Source: Bacteroidaceae bacterium
GTDB taxonomy: Bacteria; Bacteroidota; Bacteroidia; Bacteroidales; Bacteroidaceae
Assembly: GCA_017622815.1 (NCBI GenBank)
Contig: JAGAQH010000004.1
Coordinates: forward strand, 1-59,723
DNA length: 59,723 nt
Direction of reading: 5' to 3'
Position numbers and translations under genes: made by a program. Shown piece after piece: positions 8,901-16,099 of this stretch (the first letter of the stretch is position 1; every line of letters starts with the position of its first letter). The notes under the pieces are model-generated. The model was not told where the DNA came from and searched no databases. It saw only the letters and a program-made list of their open reading frames with translations.

Positions 8901-10090
8901 TTGCAGTTGGTAAGGGTCTGGTTACATACGAGACTTACGATAACGCCGAGGCTGCACGTGTTGACACAGCTACCGTACGTTCTATCGAAGCTACCGATGA
9001 ATGGTACGAGGGCGACAACCTCTGCTTCTTCGAGGACGCTGACTTCAGCGAAGGCGAGGATCTGTTCCGCTTCATCCAGGCTACCGACACTTCTTACATG
9101 ATCCAGAACAAGGCTACCGGTCTGTTCGTACATGCCGGTCACCCCGTAACTCTGAGTGCTGTTCCCAGCTACTTCAGCGCCAACCAGGCTATCGGTGCAG
9201 GTGCAAACCTGATTACTTACACCGACGTTCTTGGTAAGACCGACGGCCAGCACATTTACCTGCACGGCGAGCGTTCTACCAACTACCTGACCAAGTGGAA
9301 TGCCAGCACTATCGGTTCTAACTCTATGATGTTCATCGAGGAGGTTGAGGCCGTTGCCGAGGCTCCCGCTACCGCATACGACGCCAAGTTGTGGCCCGGT
9401 AAGGTTTACACCTACACAATGCCCGTTGACGTAACCGTTAATGAAGGTGCTACCGCTTACGGTGCTGAGTTGGTTGTTACCGAGGAGGACACCACTGTCG
9501 TTCTGAAGGCTATCGAGGCTGAGGTTATCAGCGCAGGTACTCCCTTCATCCTGATTACCGACTTCGAGGGTGAATACATCACCACCGCAGACCGTCTGAA
9601 GCAGATTGCATCTGAGATCCTCGCCGATAAAGGCCAGTATGGTCTGAACGAGAAGCAGGATGCTAACACCAGACTGAACGACGAGTATGCTATCGTTTCT
9701 CTGAACCACGGCATGGAGGTTGACACTGTTGTTACAGAGTTGCTGGCTCTGCGTGGTACTCTGGAGAGCAAGACCGTTGAGGCTGGTAAGGCTATTCTCG
9801 CTAAGGAGAACGGCTTCGAGCACACTCTCGTTAACAAGAGCGTTGGCGCTAACACCGCATGGATTGTTTCCGACTTCGATCCTGAGAGCGCAGAGGTTCT
9901 GAGCGGTCTCGTTGTTGAGATTGATGGCAGCATCGACACCGGCATCAGCGAGGTTCTCGACAAGGTTGCCAAGTCTGGTAACATCTACAACGCTGCCGGT
10001 CAGCTCGTAGGTAAGGGTAACATCAACACCGTGAACAGCCTGCCTGCAGGTGTTTACATCGTAAACGGCGTTAAGGTTACTAAGAAGTAA
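5990..10090 (+). CDS. Giant secreted multidomain protein, paralog 2 of 3
   Basis: 1366 residues with the same plan as paralog 1: signal peptide (1-20, AFA-Q), lectin-like N-terminal domain (motif GKWYFLQNPRN), helical linker, second beta domain, F5/8-like domain (about 616-780, LFDGTYNNANNFWHSNW), helical linker, third trefoil-like region and a sorting-like C-terminus (IYNAAGQLV...VYIVNGVKV). Its F5/8-like domain is almost the same as that of paralog 3 and unlike paralog 1. Just after that domain its DNA is identical to paralog 1 over about 60 nt (8341-8400) and differs from paralog 3. Alternating similarity of this kind points to recombination among the copies. No enzymatic motif was recognised. 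High-expression codon usage. Confidence 0.85.
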   Translation: MRKITSFLMMAAMCCASAFAQEVGQAVDTQLPENKLVQIGTAQAEMVPGKWYFLQNPRNGQNDSYEYFAVPGEKPKRGGLAEDRGTGVGLSTQTDMDAATSDEGVSSETYKSRMVRFVEVEGVEGAYNIQFGTGRWFGDGDPLNTATINQNQYIGGLAGKWNFYLILNAEGQPNTAGRFAWNYYNMQNRVDNNGQGNSVNFWNSGELTLESLDWNQVDEQGDAGIIGNNVWQIYDIIVVGELDVYEEAFNAMIEDYTTITGFQEGAFIDNLLAGQNVGLKPGNYRQEDVDAFMEIHNVIDELMYTMEMEGLEAVQAQYPTAEDVKELNQKYVDAYNHMINNRVPLAMSGIQPGYYTFNSSLFWYVNKNDSTFYTQEEADSVNNESGLVEGDEGWINAGDVKEVTTRQVPAPIRALCAEASTASDGTTGEWLAHIPLKPEAKFLWKIETVEGKPTEYRMINMLKGETFTGISQSTANGQLSKNDTATVCFDWRNDAEPVKYEDLEGNVVTDTVVSFNIRSSSQPADGYNYLHCNGHSNGGGGQNWIVGWADGGATRWYMSPIDEATAEEWINGPEAQLRKKIQKGDSIAAAFPAQLEVAKDLVADMDTTTNVANINTFSSPYHCPAEGNMEQLFDGTYNNANNFWHSNWQNGNDYAYSTTNGTNYFVVEDVDGLIDGGLAVMVARRPVANDHLTQLTVYGTNDAYSHDDDLANIKAGGEALYTWTELGVLKTPYGTGSEFIASNAIAFDGKYQYYKFVATGTTNNRGYFHMGEFALYPAKISKRYETTQYDVRKTEAEALAAAVAVWNEKGFAADSLELLEDPTFDAAYETLVAAAEAWGKVFVNPTALRDELSAAPAKNLFVYGKNPGQWTETRSAGNTPDEYLAVLDKANAYNAAGAYTPAESEAHIKALQEAIDGVFAAANKIETGKWYRFSFASEEMYENYGWDKAGAKASENAAGVVTSPALFGKTIAVGKGLVTYETYDNAEAARVDTATVRSIEATDEWYEGDNLCFFEDADFSEGEDLFRFIQATDTSYMIQNKATGLFVHAGHPVTLSAVPSYFSANQAIGAGANLITYTDVLGKTDGQHIYLHGERSTNYLTKWNASTIGSNSMMFIEEVEAVAEAPATAYDAKLWPGKVYTYTMPVDVTVNEGATAYGAELVVTEEDTTVVLKAIEAEVISAGTPFILITDFEGEYITTADRLKQIASEILADKGQYGLNEKQDANTRLNDEYAIVSLNHGMEVDTVVTELLALRGTLESKTVEAGKAILAKENGFEHTLVNKSVGANTAWIVSDFDPESAEVLSGLVVEIDGSIDTGISEVLDKVAKSGNIYNAAGQLVGKGNINTVNSLPAGVYIVNGVKVTKK

Positions 10091-10100
10091 TTACTGATAC

Positions 10101-10118
10101 ATAAGGTCTATACCTTAT
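10101..10118 (+). other. Conserved 3' UTR hairpin, paralog 2
   Basis: The ATAAGGT-CTAT-ACCTTAT inverted repeat, identical to the one after paralog 1 and at the same distance from the stop. Confidence 0.6.
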
Positions 10119-10128
10119 ATTATAACGA

Positions 10129-10160
10129 CCGCCCTGCCCCACAAAGGCAGGGCGGTTTTT
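10129..10160 (+). terminator. Rho-independent terminator of paralog 2
   Basis: The same 10-bp CCGCCCTGCC stem, 7-nt loop and TTTTT as after paralogs 1 and 3. Confidence 0.9.
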
Positions 10161-10241
10161 GTGGGGTATAAGGGGGGGGGAGTTTCAGGTTTCAAGTTTC
10201 AGGTTTCAAGTTTCAGGTGTCCACCAACCTTATTCCTCCAA

Positions 10242-10321
10242 GTAGGGACACGGCATGCCGTGTCCGAAACATCCACGATGCCATATTTTGCTTTGGCGGA
10301 CACGGCATGCCGTGTCCCTAC
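10242..10321. repeat. 80-bp paired-palindrome element, copy 3
   Basis: Palindromes at 10246-10265 and 10298-10317 (52 bp apart). The spacer is GAAACATCC...TTGGC, in the orientation of copy 1. Its upstream flank (ACCTTATTCCTCCAAGTAG) is also shared with copy 1. Confidence 0.9.
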
Positions 10322-10603
10322 AAGTTGATGTTGCCCTCTGTAATCCGTCATCTGTACTCTGTACTCTGTCATCTGTTATCTGTCATCTGTATTTCGTCCA
10401 CTTTCTCCCCCTGAGACAGGGGGAGTACCACGAAGTGGGGAGGGGGTATGATATAAACGGAAAGCGGAAAACTCATCGCTCACCTTTCACCTTTCATAGT
10501 TCTTTACATACCCCCTCCGCCCTGCGGGCTCGTCCCCCTGACTCAGAGGGACAAAGTTGGCTGGGGGAGGGGTATGACACAAGGTCAGGTTAAAGTGTTG
10601 GCA

Positions 10604-10682
10604 GTAGGGACACGGCAAGCCGTGTCCGAACACCCATGGTATCATCTTTTGCATTGGCGGACACGGCATGCCGTGTCCCTAC
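10604..10682. repeat. 79-bp paired-palindrome element, copy 4 (imperfect left arm)
   Basis: Palindromes at 10608-10627 and 10659-10678, 51 bp apart. The left arm carries one change (CAAG in place of the central CATG). The spacer has lost one base but keeps the GAACACCC...TTGGC ends. Confidence 0.85.
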
Positions 10683-10777
10683 AAGTTGATGTTACCCTCT
10701 GTACTCTGTCATCTGTACTCTGTCATCTGTACTCTGTCATATGTACTCTGTCATCTGTACTCCCGACAACCCACTTT

Positions 10778-10886
10778 TGTTGTCCTTGAGAACAGAGGCG
10801 AGTCACCGAGGGTGACAGGGACGAGTCACCGAGGGTGACAAGGGCGAGTCACCAAGGGTGACAAGGACGAGTCGTCGGGGACAACA
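10778..10886. repeat. 23-bp tandem array of small palindromes
   Basis: GTCACC-N3-GGTGAC units start at 10802, 10825 and 10848, exactly 23 bp apart. A decayed fourth unit is at 10871. The array is enclosed by TGTTG (10778-10782) and CAACA (10882-10886). Each unit could form a 6-bp hairpin in RNA. The layout recalls the 22-bp arrays at 40446 and 51368. Function unknown. Confidence 0.8.
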
Positions 10887-11259
10887 TTTCGACCCCTCAT
10901 CCCGTACTTCTTTCATACACGCTACGAGAGTTAATAGCTATGGAGAAGCCCCATCCAAAAGAGCACGAGTGTTACACCTGAAAGTAACCCCCACCCAACT
11001 TTCCTCCCCTAAGTTAGGGCGAGGTGGCGCGAAGCGACGGAGGGGTCTGTAAAAAAGAGCGGTGAGCGCTAAGTTTTCCGTTTTCCGTTTTCACCTTTCC
11101 GTTTTAACATCCTCCCCCTCCTGCCTTACCCAACGCAAACACGACGGGAGCACGACACGCCTGACCGGCAGGAAAAACGATTCTCTGCGCTTCACGACAT
11201 CAATGCGACGGCTTTGCGACGGCAATACGAAAAGACTTCTTTTCGGCCTTTTCCTGCTG

Positions 11260-11267
11260 TATCTTTG
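11260..11267 (+). promoter_or_regulatory. -7 box TATCTTTG for the HU-like gene
   Basis: TATCTTTG followed by a leader of about 130 nt before the ATG at 11404. The leader contains the hairpin at 11329-11369. Confidence 0.75.
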
Positions 11268-11328
11268 CACTCGGAAACGAAAAACAATGAACGTTCACCA
11301 ACAGTCGCTTTCCAAAAATGTCTGACTC

Positions 11329-11369
11329 CTGCCGGAGTAAATCTCGGTTCCACTCCTCACCTCCGGCAG
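11329..11369 (+). other. Leader hairpin upstream of the HU-like gene
   Basis: A perfect 9-bp inverted repeat CTGCCGGAG (11329-11337) / CTCCGGCAG (11361-11369) lies in the 5' leader, ending 34 nt before the start codon. No T-run follows, so a terminator is unlikely. A leader control element is possible. Confidence 0.5.
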
Positions 11370-11403
11370 ACACAACACACCAGAGGAGCGGAACATATAC
11401 ATT

Positions 11404-11919
11404 ATGGCAATACCTTATTCTCTTACCCTGCGCCACATCCATCCCGGTGAACCCGAAATGGGCAACAAGACCTATGCCACTGCACAGTATGCCGAGATGA
11501 TGAACCTTGAAGACCTGGCAGAACACATGAGCTCCCACGGAAGCAAGTACGACAAGGGCGACATCATGGCCGTGGCAACGCAACTTACCAGCTGCATCCG
11601 CGAACAGCTGCTCCTGGGCAACAAGATAGCTGTGGGCGACCTCGGTTCCTTCTATGTGTGCCTGGTCTGCGATGCCGCCGACAATGCGGAGTCCTTCAGC
11701 GCGTCCCTCATCAAGAACGTGAAGGTGCGTTGGGCACCAAGCACTCTGTTCAAGGACCTGATCAACGATGCATCCTTCACCTTCGTGGGGTCCAGAAAGT
11801 CGCAAGTCGCCGCACGCAAGGCTGAGCGCGAACGCATCAATGCCATGGCCACCATACAGCCCGGAATGGAAGATGATACCGACCAGGATGGCGGCGAAGG
11901 CGAGGGAAGCCTGGGATAA
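11404..11919 (+). CDS. HU-family (HU-related) DNA-binding protein
   Basis: 171 residues, longer than classical HU (about 90). It matches the Bacteroidales HU-related type: an HU-like fold in the first about 125 residues (motif LLLGNKIAVGDLGSFYV, the beta-arm entry) plus an acidic, glycine-rich tail (DDTDQDGGEGEGS). It probably binds and bends DNA in the nucleoid. It is followed by a 33-residue smalltalk protein and a T7-lysozyme-type amidase, a trio that I recall being conserved in Bacteroidales genomes. It has its own TATCTTTG promoter and a leader hairpin. Confidence 0.85.
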   Translation: MAIPYSLTLRHIHPGEPEMGNKTYATAQYAEMMNLEDLAEHMSSHGSKYDKGDIMAVATQLTSCIREQLLLGNKIAVGDLGSFYVCLVCDAADNAESFSASLIKNVKVRWAPSTLFKDLINDASFTFVGSRKSQVAARKAERERINAMATIQPGMEDDTDQDGGEGEGSLG

Positions 11920-11983
11920 GACAGGCGCATGCGTCAATAGAGTTGAAAAAAAATGAATGTCACATCAGTTTAACAAGACAATT

Positions 11984-12085
11984 ATGAAAAAGACCATTTG
12001 GAAAAAGCTCCTCCAGCTTGCAATCACCGTACTCACCTCCATAGCCACCGTCTTCGGTGTCTCCTCCTGTATGGGAGCGGTATAG
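11984..12085 (+). CDS. Smalltalk protein
   Basis: A 33-residue peptide: MKKTIWKKLLQLA, then a hydrophobic stretch (ITVLTSIATVFGV) and SSCMGAV. The basic start, hydrophobic core and terminal Cys resemble a very short lipoprotein, and match the Bacteroidales smalltalk family as I remember it. It lies between the HU-like gene (65 nt upstream) and the amidase (20 nt downstream), the position usual for this family. Its molecular role is unknown. Confidence 0.75.
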   Translation: MKKTIWKKLLQLAITVLTSIATVFGVSSCMGAV

Positions 12086-12105
12086 CACTTCTCTCTCTCT
12101 CCGTT

Positions 12106-12525
12106 ATGCGTAGAATATCCCTGATTATCATCCACTGCTCCGGTGTCAGGCCGGAGCAGTCTTCCTCCTCCGCCCGGATACGCGGCTGGCATCGCAGCCT
12201 TGGCTGGTCCGACATAGGCTATCACTATGTCATACTTCGTGACGGCACCATAGAACGCGGCCGCCCCGAGGCTGTCCCAGGAGCACATTGCCGTGGGCAC
12301 AACAGCCATTCCATAGGCATCTGCTACGAAGGCGGACTGGACTCCGACGGACGTCCGGCCGACACGCGCACCGAGGCACAGAAGCGCTCCATGCTTGCAC
12401 TGGTTGCCGAGTTGAAGCAGCGTTATCCCAAGGCTCTCATCCTCGGCCACAACCACTTCAACCGCAACAAGGCCTGCCCCTGCTTTGACGTCCGTGGCGA
12501 CGAACTTGCCAGAGTTGGCACATAG
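12106..12525 (+). CDS. N-acetylmuramoyl-L-alanine amidase (T7 lysozyme type)
   Basis: 139 residues, an Amidase_2/PGRP fold. The likely zinc ligands are His10 (IIIHCSG), His115 or His117 (GHNHFN) and a Cys in KACPCFDV (124-126). The family motif AHCRGHNSHSIGICYEGG is present. It would cut the bond between MurNAc and L-Ala in peptidoglycan. No signal peptide is visible, so it may be cytoplasmic or phage-derived in origin, like T7 lysozyme. The ATG at 12106 was chosen because the family starts right before the first zinc His; the frame is open further upstream over the smalltalk gene but that part has no family similarity. Confidence 0.9.
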   Translation: MRRISLIIIHCSGVRPEQSSSSARIRGWHRSLGWSDIGYHYVILRDGTIERGRPEAVPGAHCRGHNSHSIGICYEGGLDSDGRPADTRTEAQKRSMLALVAELKQRYPKALILGHNHFNRNKACPCFDVRGDELARVGT

Positions 12526-12551
12526 GCCCGCAGGCTTGACTACGACAGAGG

Positions 12552-12595
12552 GCGCAGGAAGGACACAGAAAAGTCCCTTCCTGCGCTATTTCTAT
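12552..12595 (+). terminator. Terminator after the amidase
   Basis: An 11-bp stem GCGCAGGAAGG (12552-12562) / CCTTCCTGCGC (12576-12586) followed by TATTTCTAT. It closes the HU-smalltalk-amidase unit. Confidence 0.75.
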
Positions 12596-12613
12596 ATGAT
12601 TTCACGCATAACG

Positions 12614-12644
12614 TTTGGTATATACGGAAATTGTATTACCTTTG
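12614..12644 (+). promoter_or_regulatory. Promoter of the phosphoethanolamine transferase
   Basis: TTTG (12614-12617) and TACCTTTG (12637-12644), 19 bp apart, match the -33/-7 layout known for Bacteroides promoters. A leader of about 105 nt follows. Confidence 0.7.
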
Positions 12645-12754
12645 CATCGCCTTTCCGGGAGCGGATGCCCTTGACATTTCCAGAGCCTCTGTGCCAACGG
12701 CAAGACCATAAACATGAAAATAACAGAAATAAGACAAGGAGTTCACAGCAAGAC

Positions 12755-14413
12755 ATGAAGCAAAAGTTGATTTTCTTCCTGTACCTTATAGTACTTATAC
12801 TGCCCAACCTTATCCTTTGCATCACGGAAGCCATGCCTCTCATAGGCAAGATGGCCCTTGTGCTGTTGCCTCTGGGCGTGTACTGGACAGTGCTCGGCAT
12901 GTTTCCGCGTGTGTCAAGGACCATGTGGTGGATGTTCCCCATTCTGTTTCTCGGTGCCTTCAACATAGTGTTGAGTTACCTTTTCGGCAAGGGAGTGATT
13001 GCCGTGGACATGTGGCTGAACCTCACCACCAGCAGTCCCGCCGAGATGGGGGAAATGCTATCCCAGATATACCCCGCAGTGGTGGCAGTGGTGGTGATAT
13101 ACCTTCCCACCCTTGCCTATGCCGCATACGATGTGTACCGCAAGACAACCTATGCCGTCAAGTTCCTGAAACGGCAGATGTGTGCCGGACTGGCAATACT
13201 GCTGCTCTCACTGCCCGTCACCTTCATGGCGGCAAGAGAGGGACGGTGGACGGTGCTGGACGACCTTTTCCCCGTCAACGTATGCTATAACCTGCACCTG
13301 GCCATAGAACGCCAGTCGCTCAGCCAGGAGTATCTGGAACGCAGCCGCGACTTTGTATTCAATGCCGTGCATACAGACACGGACACCGTGCCCAAGGTGG
13401 TGATGCTGGTCATAGGCGAGACAAGCCGTGCCGCCAACTGGCAACTGAACGGATACGGGCGCGAAACCACACCGTTGCTGATGCAGACACCCAACCTGAC
13501 GGTATTCACCGACTGCATGTCGCAAAGCAACACCACACACAAGAGCATACCCATACTGCTCTCCCCTGCCACGGCAGACAACTACGATGTGCTGTACCAC
13601 TCCAAAGGACTGCTCGCCGCCTTCAACGAGGCCGGTTTCCATACGGCCTTCATCAGCAACGAACCGCGCAACAAGTCGTTCAACGACCATCTTGCGGAAC
13701 AGGCTCACGAGGTCCTCTTCCTGCGCGACAGAATGTCGGGGACGCCCATGGACTCGCTCCTGCTGCCGGAAATACAGAAGACTCTGGAGCGCAACCGCGG
13801 CAACCTGCTCGTTGTGGTACACACCTACGGAAGCCATAGCACCTACTCCGACCGCTATGAGCGCAACCAGGCACACTTCACTCCCGACGTGGCACTGAAG
13901 GCCACAAAGGAGAACCGCGACATACTGATGAATGCCTACGACAACACCATCCGCTATACGGACCGCATGCTGCACTCCATCATAGGATTGCTACAGGCCC
14001 AGGACCGCCCGGCAGCCATGCTCTTTGCCAGCGACCACGGAGAAGACATATACGACGACAGCCGCAACCTGTACCTGCACGCATCACCTTGGCCCAGCTA
14101 CTACCAGTTGCATGTGCCCTTCCTGGTGTGGACGTGCGACATGTACAGAGAACACTATCCCGAACGTGTCTCCATGGTGGAGTCGCGCAAGGACGAACCC
14201 ATACAGACCGACTGCATATTCCCCACCATCCTCGGGCTGGGAGGCGTAAGCACTCCGTACGGACAGGATTCGCTGGCACTGACCTCAGCCGCCTATATCA
14301 CCAAGGAAAAACGTACATACCTCAGCGACCACAACGAACCGCTGACCTTAGACCGCTGTCTGGAAGAAGAGGATTTCCAGGCAATGGAGAAAAGGGGACT
14401 GCGTACATACTGA
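12755..14413 (+). CDS. Phosphoethanolamine transferase (EptA/MCR-like)
   Basis: 552 residues. Four to five membrane segments lie within residues 5-165, followed by a periplasmic sulfatase-fold domain (about 210-550). Expected active-site parts are present: Glu221 in LVIGETSRAANW, the Thr260/261 nucleophile in SNTTHKSIP, His356 in VVHTYGSH, and Asp427-His428 in ASDHGED. It moves phosphoethanolamine from phosphatidylethanolamine to lipid A or another glycan at the periplasmic face, changing surface charge. The start at 12755 (MKQKLIFFLY) was chosen because it begins the first membrane helix. It has its own promoter, and the next gene follows 20 nt after the stop. Confidence 0.85.
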   Translation: MKQKLIFFLYLIVLILPNLILCITEAMPLIGKMALVLLPLGVYWTVLGMFPRVSRTMWWMFPILFLGAFNIVLSYLFGKGVIAVDMWLNLTTSSPAEMGEMLSQIYPAVVAVVVIYLPTLAYAAYDVYRKTTYAVKFLKRQMCAGLAILLLSLPVTFMAAREGRWTVLDDLFPVNVCYNLHLAIERQSLSQEYLERSRDFVFNAVHTDTDTVPKVVMLVIGETSRAANWQLNGYGRETTPLLMQTPNLTVFTDCMSQSNTTHKSIPILLSPATADNYDVLYHSKGLLAAFNEAGFHTAFISNEPRNKSFNDHLAEQAHEVLFLRDRMSGTPMDSLLLPEIQKTLERNRGNLLVVVHTYGSHSTYSDRYERNQAHFTPDVALKATKENRDILMNAYDNTIRYTDRMLHSIIGLLQAQDRPAAMLFASDHGEDIYDDSRNLYLHASPWPSYYQLHVPFLVWTCDMYREHYPERVSMVESRKDEPIQTDCIFPTILGLGGVSTPYGQDSLALTSAAYITKEKRTYLSDHNEPLTLDRCLEEEDFQAMEKRGLRTY

Positions 14414-14433
14414 GCAAGAAACAACATCTAAAC

Positions 14434-15150
14434 ATGAACATACAGGACAGAATAGTCAAAACCATCATCGTCATCCAAGAAGCAGGCCAGGGCCTGACAC
14501 GCGAACAACTTCAGGCCATTCTCCTCGGCAACGAGACAGAGGAACTGCAGGCTCTGGAACTGGACCAGCTGGAGTCCTTCGGTATCGCCGAAGGCATGGA
14601 CGAGGAGGACTGGAACTCCATCTTCGACCGCGCCATAGAAGAGGGACTGCTGAAGATAAAGAACCAGAAACAGCATACACTCACATACACCCCTGAGGGA
14701 AAGAAGTTCCGCAAGAAACCCAAAGCCATCATCCTTGGCGACGGTACCGATGAGGATGATTACGTGGGCGTTGGCGACGACGAACTGGACGCCGTCATGC
14801 GCAACGCACTCAACGAGAAACGCGAAGAGGCGGCAGGACATCTTACCAGCGAACGAAGCAAGAGACAGATAAAACTCATCCGTGCCATAGACCGCAAAAT
14901 AGCGTTGGACGACTTCGCCGAGAACGAGAATGTGGACCTGAACGACGTTCTGGACGAACTGGAAACCATGCTCCAGCATGGCAAGCGTATGGACATAACA
15001 TATTTCACCGACGAAGTCCTTGGAAAAGAGGATGTAGAGGACGTGCGCATGAGCATGGGGCCCAATCCCGACATGAATGCACTGCGCCAGGAATGGGGCG
15101 ACGTTTACAACGAAGAGGAACTCCGCCTACTGCACTACATTTTGTCTTAG
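14434..15150 (+). CDS. RecQ C-terminal-like helix-turn-helix protein
   Basis: 238 residues, very acidic, no signal peptide. The N-terminal part (1-95) looks like a winged-helix region ending in TYTPEGKKF. The C-terminal part (about 145-200: IKLIRAIDRKIALDDFAE, DLNDVLDELETMLQHG, ITYFTDEVL) resembles the helix-turn-helix tail I know from Bacteroidetes RecQ helicases (IDRK.PL.DIA, LLDEIEAIV.SG). There is no helicase domain here, so this is a free-standing version. A role in DNA or RNA binding or helicase partnering is inference. It follows the transferase by 20 nt and is probably cotranscribed. Confidence 0.6.
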   Translation: MNIQDRIVKTIIVIQEAGQGLTREQLQAILLGNETEELQALELDQLESFGIAEGMDEEDWNSIFDRAIEEGLLKIKNQKQHTLTYTPEGKKFRKKPKAIILGDGTDEDDYVGVGDDELDAVMRNALNEKREEAAGHLTSERSKRQIKLIRAIDRKIALDDFAENENVDLNDVLDELETMLQHGKRMDITYFTDEVLGKEDVEDVRMSMGPNPDMNALRQEWGDVYNEEELRLLHYILS

Positions 15151-15945
15151 ATTACAGATTACAGATTACAGAGTACAGAGAATAGAGTATAGAGTATAGA
15201 GAAGGTGAAAGGTGAAAGGGGGAGTTCCCGTTTTCACCTTTCACCTTTCCGTTTGTAAAATATCCCCTCCGCTTCGCTCGTCCCAACGTCGCAATGGGGA
15301 TAACCGTAGGGACACGGCATGCCGTGTCCGCCAAGGCAAAGGATGATACCATGGGGGTTCGGACACGGCATGCCGTGTCCCTACAAGTTAATGTTATCAT
15401 CTGTCATCTGTACTCTGTACTCTGTTATCTGTACTCCATCCACTTTCTCCCCCTGAGACAGGGGGAGTACCACGAAGTGGGGAGGGGGTATGTAAAAAAA
15501 CTATGAACGGTGAGCAGTGAGCGGTGAGTTTTCCGTTTACATCATACCCCCTCCCCCTGCAGGTACTCCCCCTGTCTCAGGGGGAGAAAGCAAGCGGACA
15601 CTTGAAACCAGAAACTTGAAACCAGAAAGCATCCCCCACCAACTTTGTCCCTCTGAGTCAGGGGGCAAAGAGGGTCTTTAGAGGAATGACTGAATGTCAT
15701 TCTGTGCCCTCTGAGGGTCGCACTCCCCAGTGCGACGTTGGGTAAGGCGAAGCGCGGAGGGGGTATGTAAAGAACTATGAAAGGTGAATGGTGAGCGATG
15801 AGTTTTCAGTTTTCCGCTTTCCGTTTATATCATACCCCCTCCCCCTACGGGTACTCCCCCTGTCTCAGGGGGAGAAAGCAAGCGGACACTTGAAACATGA
15901 AACCTGAAACCAAATTGCCCCCCAGGAACATCAAGTTCTTACCTC
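15151..15945. repeat. Intergenic repeat mosaic before the M60 gene
   Basis: Straight after the stop at 15150: ACAGATTACAG/AGAGTATAGAG microsatellite (15151-15205), GGTGAAAGG and TTTTCACC units (15205-15255), a CCCTCCGCTTCGCTCG block shared with 20.36 and 25.57 kb, paired palindrome copy 5 (15306-15384), microsatellite (15390-15440), hairpin module (about 15438-15491), reversed hairpin modules (about 15541-15592 and 15832-15880), and a longer divergent module (15650-15770) carrying an ATGACTGAATGTCAT small palindrome that recurs near 20.83 kb. No gene. 15946-16058 is plain AT-rich sequence. Confidence 0.85.
15306..15384. repeat. 79-bp paired-palindrome element, copy 5 (reverse)
   Basis: Palindromes at 15310-15329 and 15361-15380, 51 bp apart. 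The 31-bp spacer is GCCAAG...GGTTC, the reverse orientation. GTAG and CTAC ends are present. Confidence 0.9.
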
Positions 15946-16058
15946 CGGGAAGGAAAGAAAAGGCATCCTCAAAGCAATGAAAAACAGACATAATAACAAT
16001 AAATGCTAAAACATGAAACAAAAAGAAAAAAAAACGCAATTATTAGAGATATTATCAA

Positions 16059-16066
16059 TATCTTTG
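16059..16066 (+). promoter_or_regulatory. -7 box TATCTTTG for the M60 peptidase
   Basis: TATCTTTG 33 nt before the start codon region, predicting a leader of about 28 nt, much shorter than those of giant paralogs 1 and 2. Confidence 0.75.
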
Positions 16067-16099
16067 CCTCGGCAATAGTATACACAAACGAACAAAACC

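Larger units (their letters stand above)
10161..10765. repeat. Intergenic repeat mosaic after giant paralog 2
   Basis: TTTCAAG/TTTCAGG units (10182-10218), paired palindrome copy 3 (10242-10321), TCTGTACTC/TCATCTG microsatellite (10338-10395), CCCCCTGAGACAGGGGG hairpin module (about 10399-10450), ACGGAAAGCGGAAA units (10456-10480), a divergent hairpin module (about 10507-10575), paired palindrome copy 4 (10604-10682) and a second microsatellite (10694-10762). No gene. From 10887 to 11250 there are only scattered fragments of the same families (ACTTTCCTCCCCTAAGTTAG near 11000, TTTTCCGTTTTCCG near 11080). Confidence 0.85.

Noticed and set aside
8699-9823. Long antisense open frames inside the giant genes (also 1331-2428, 23767-24777 and 32375-33739)
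   Set aside because: They lie opposite genes with strong codon bias, encode low-complexity Val/Leu/Gly-rich sequence, and have no family motif, signal or promoter.
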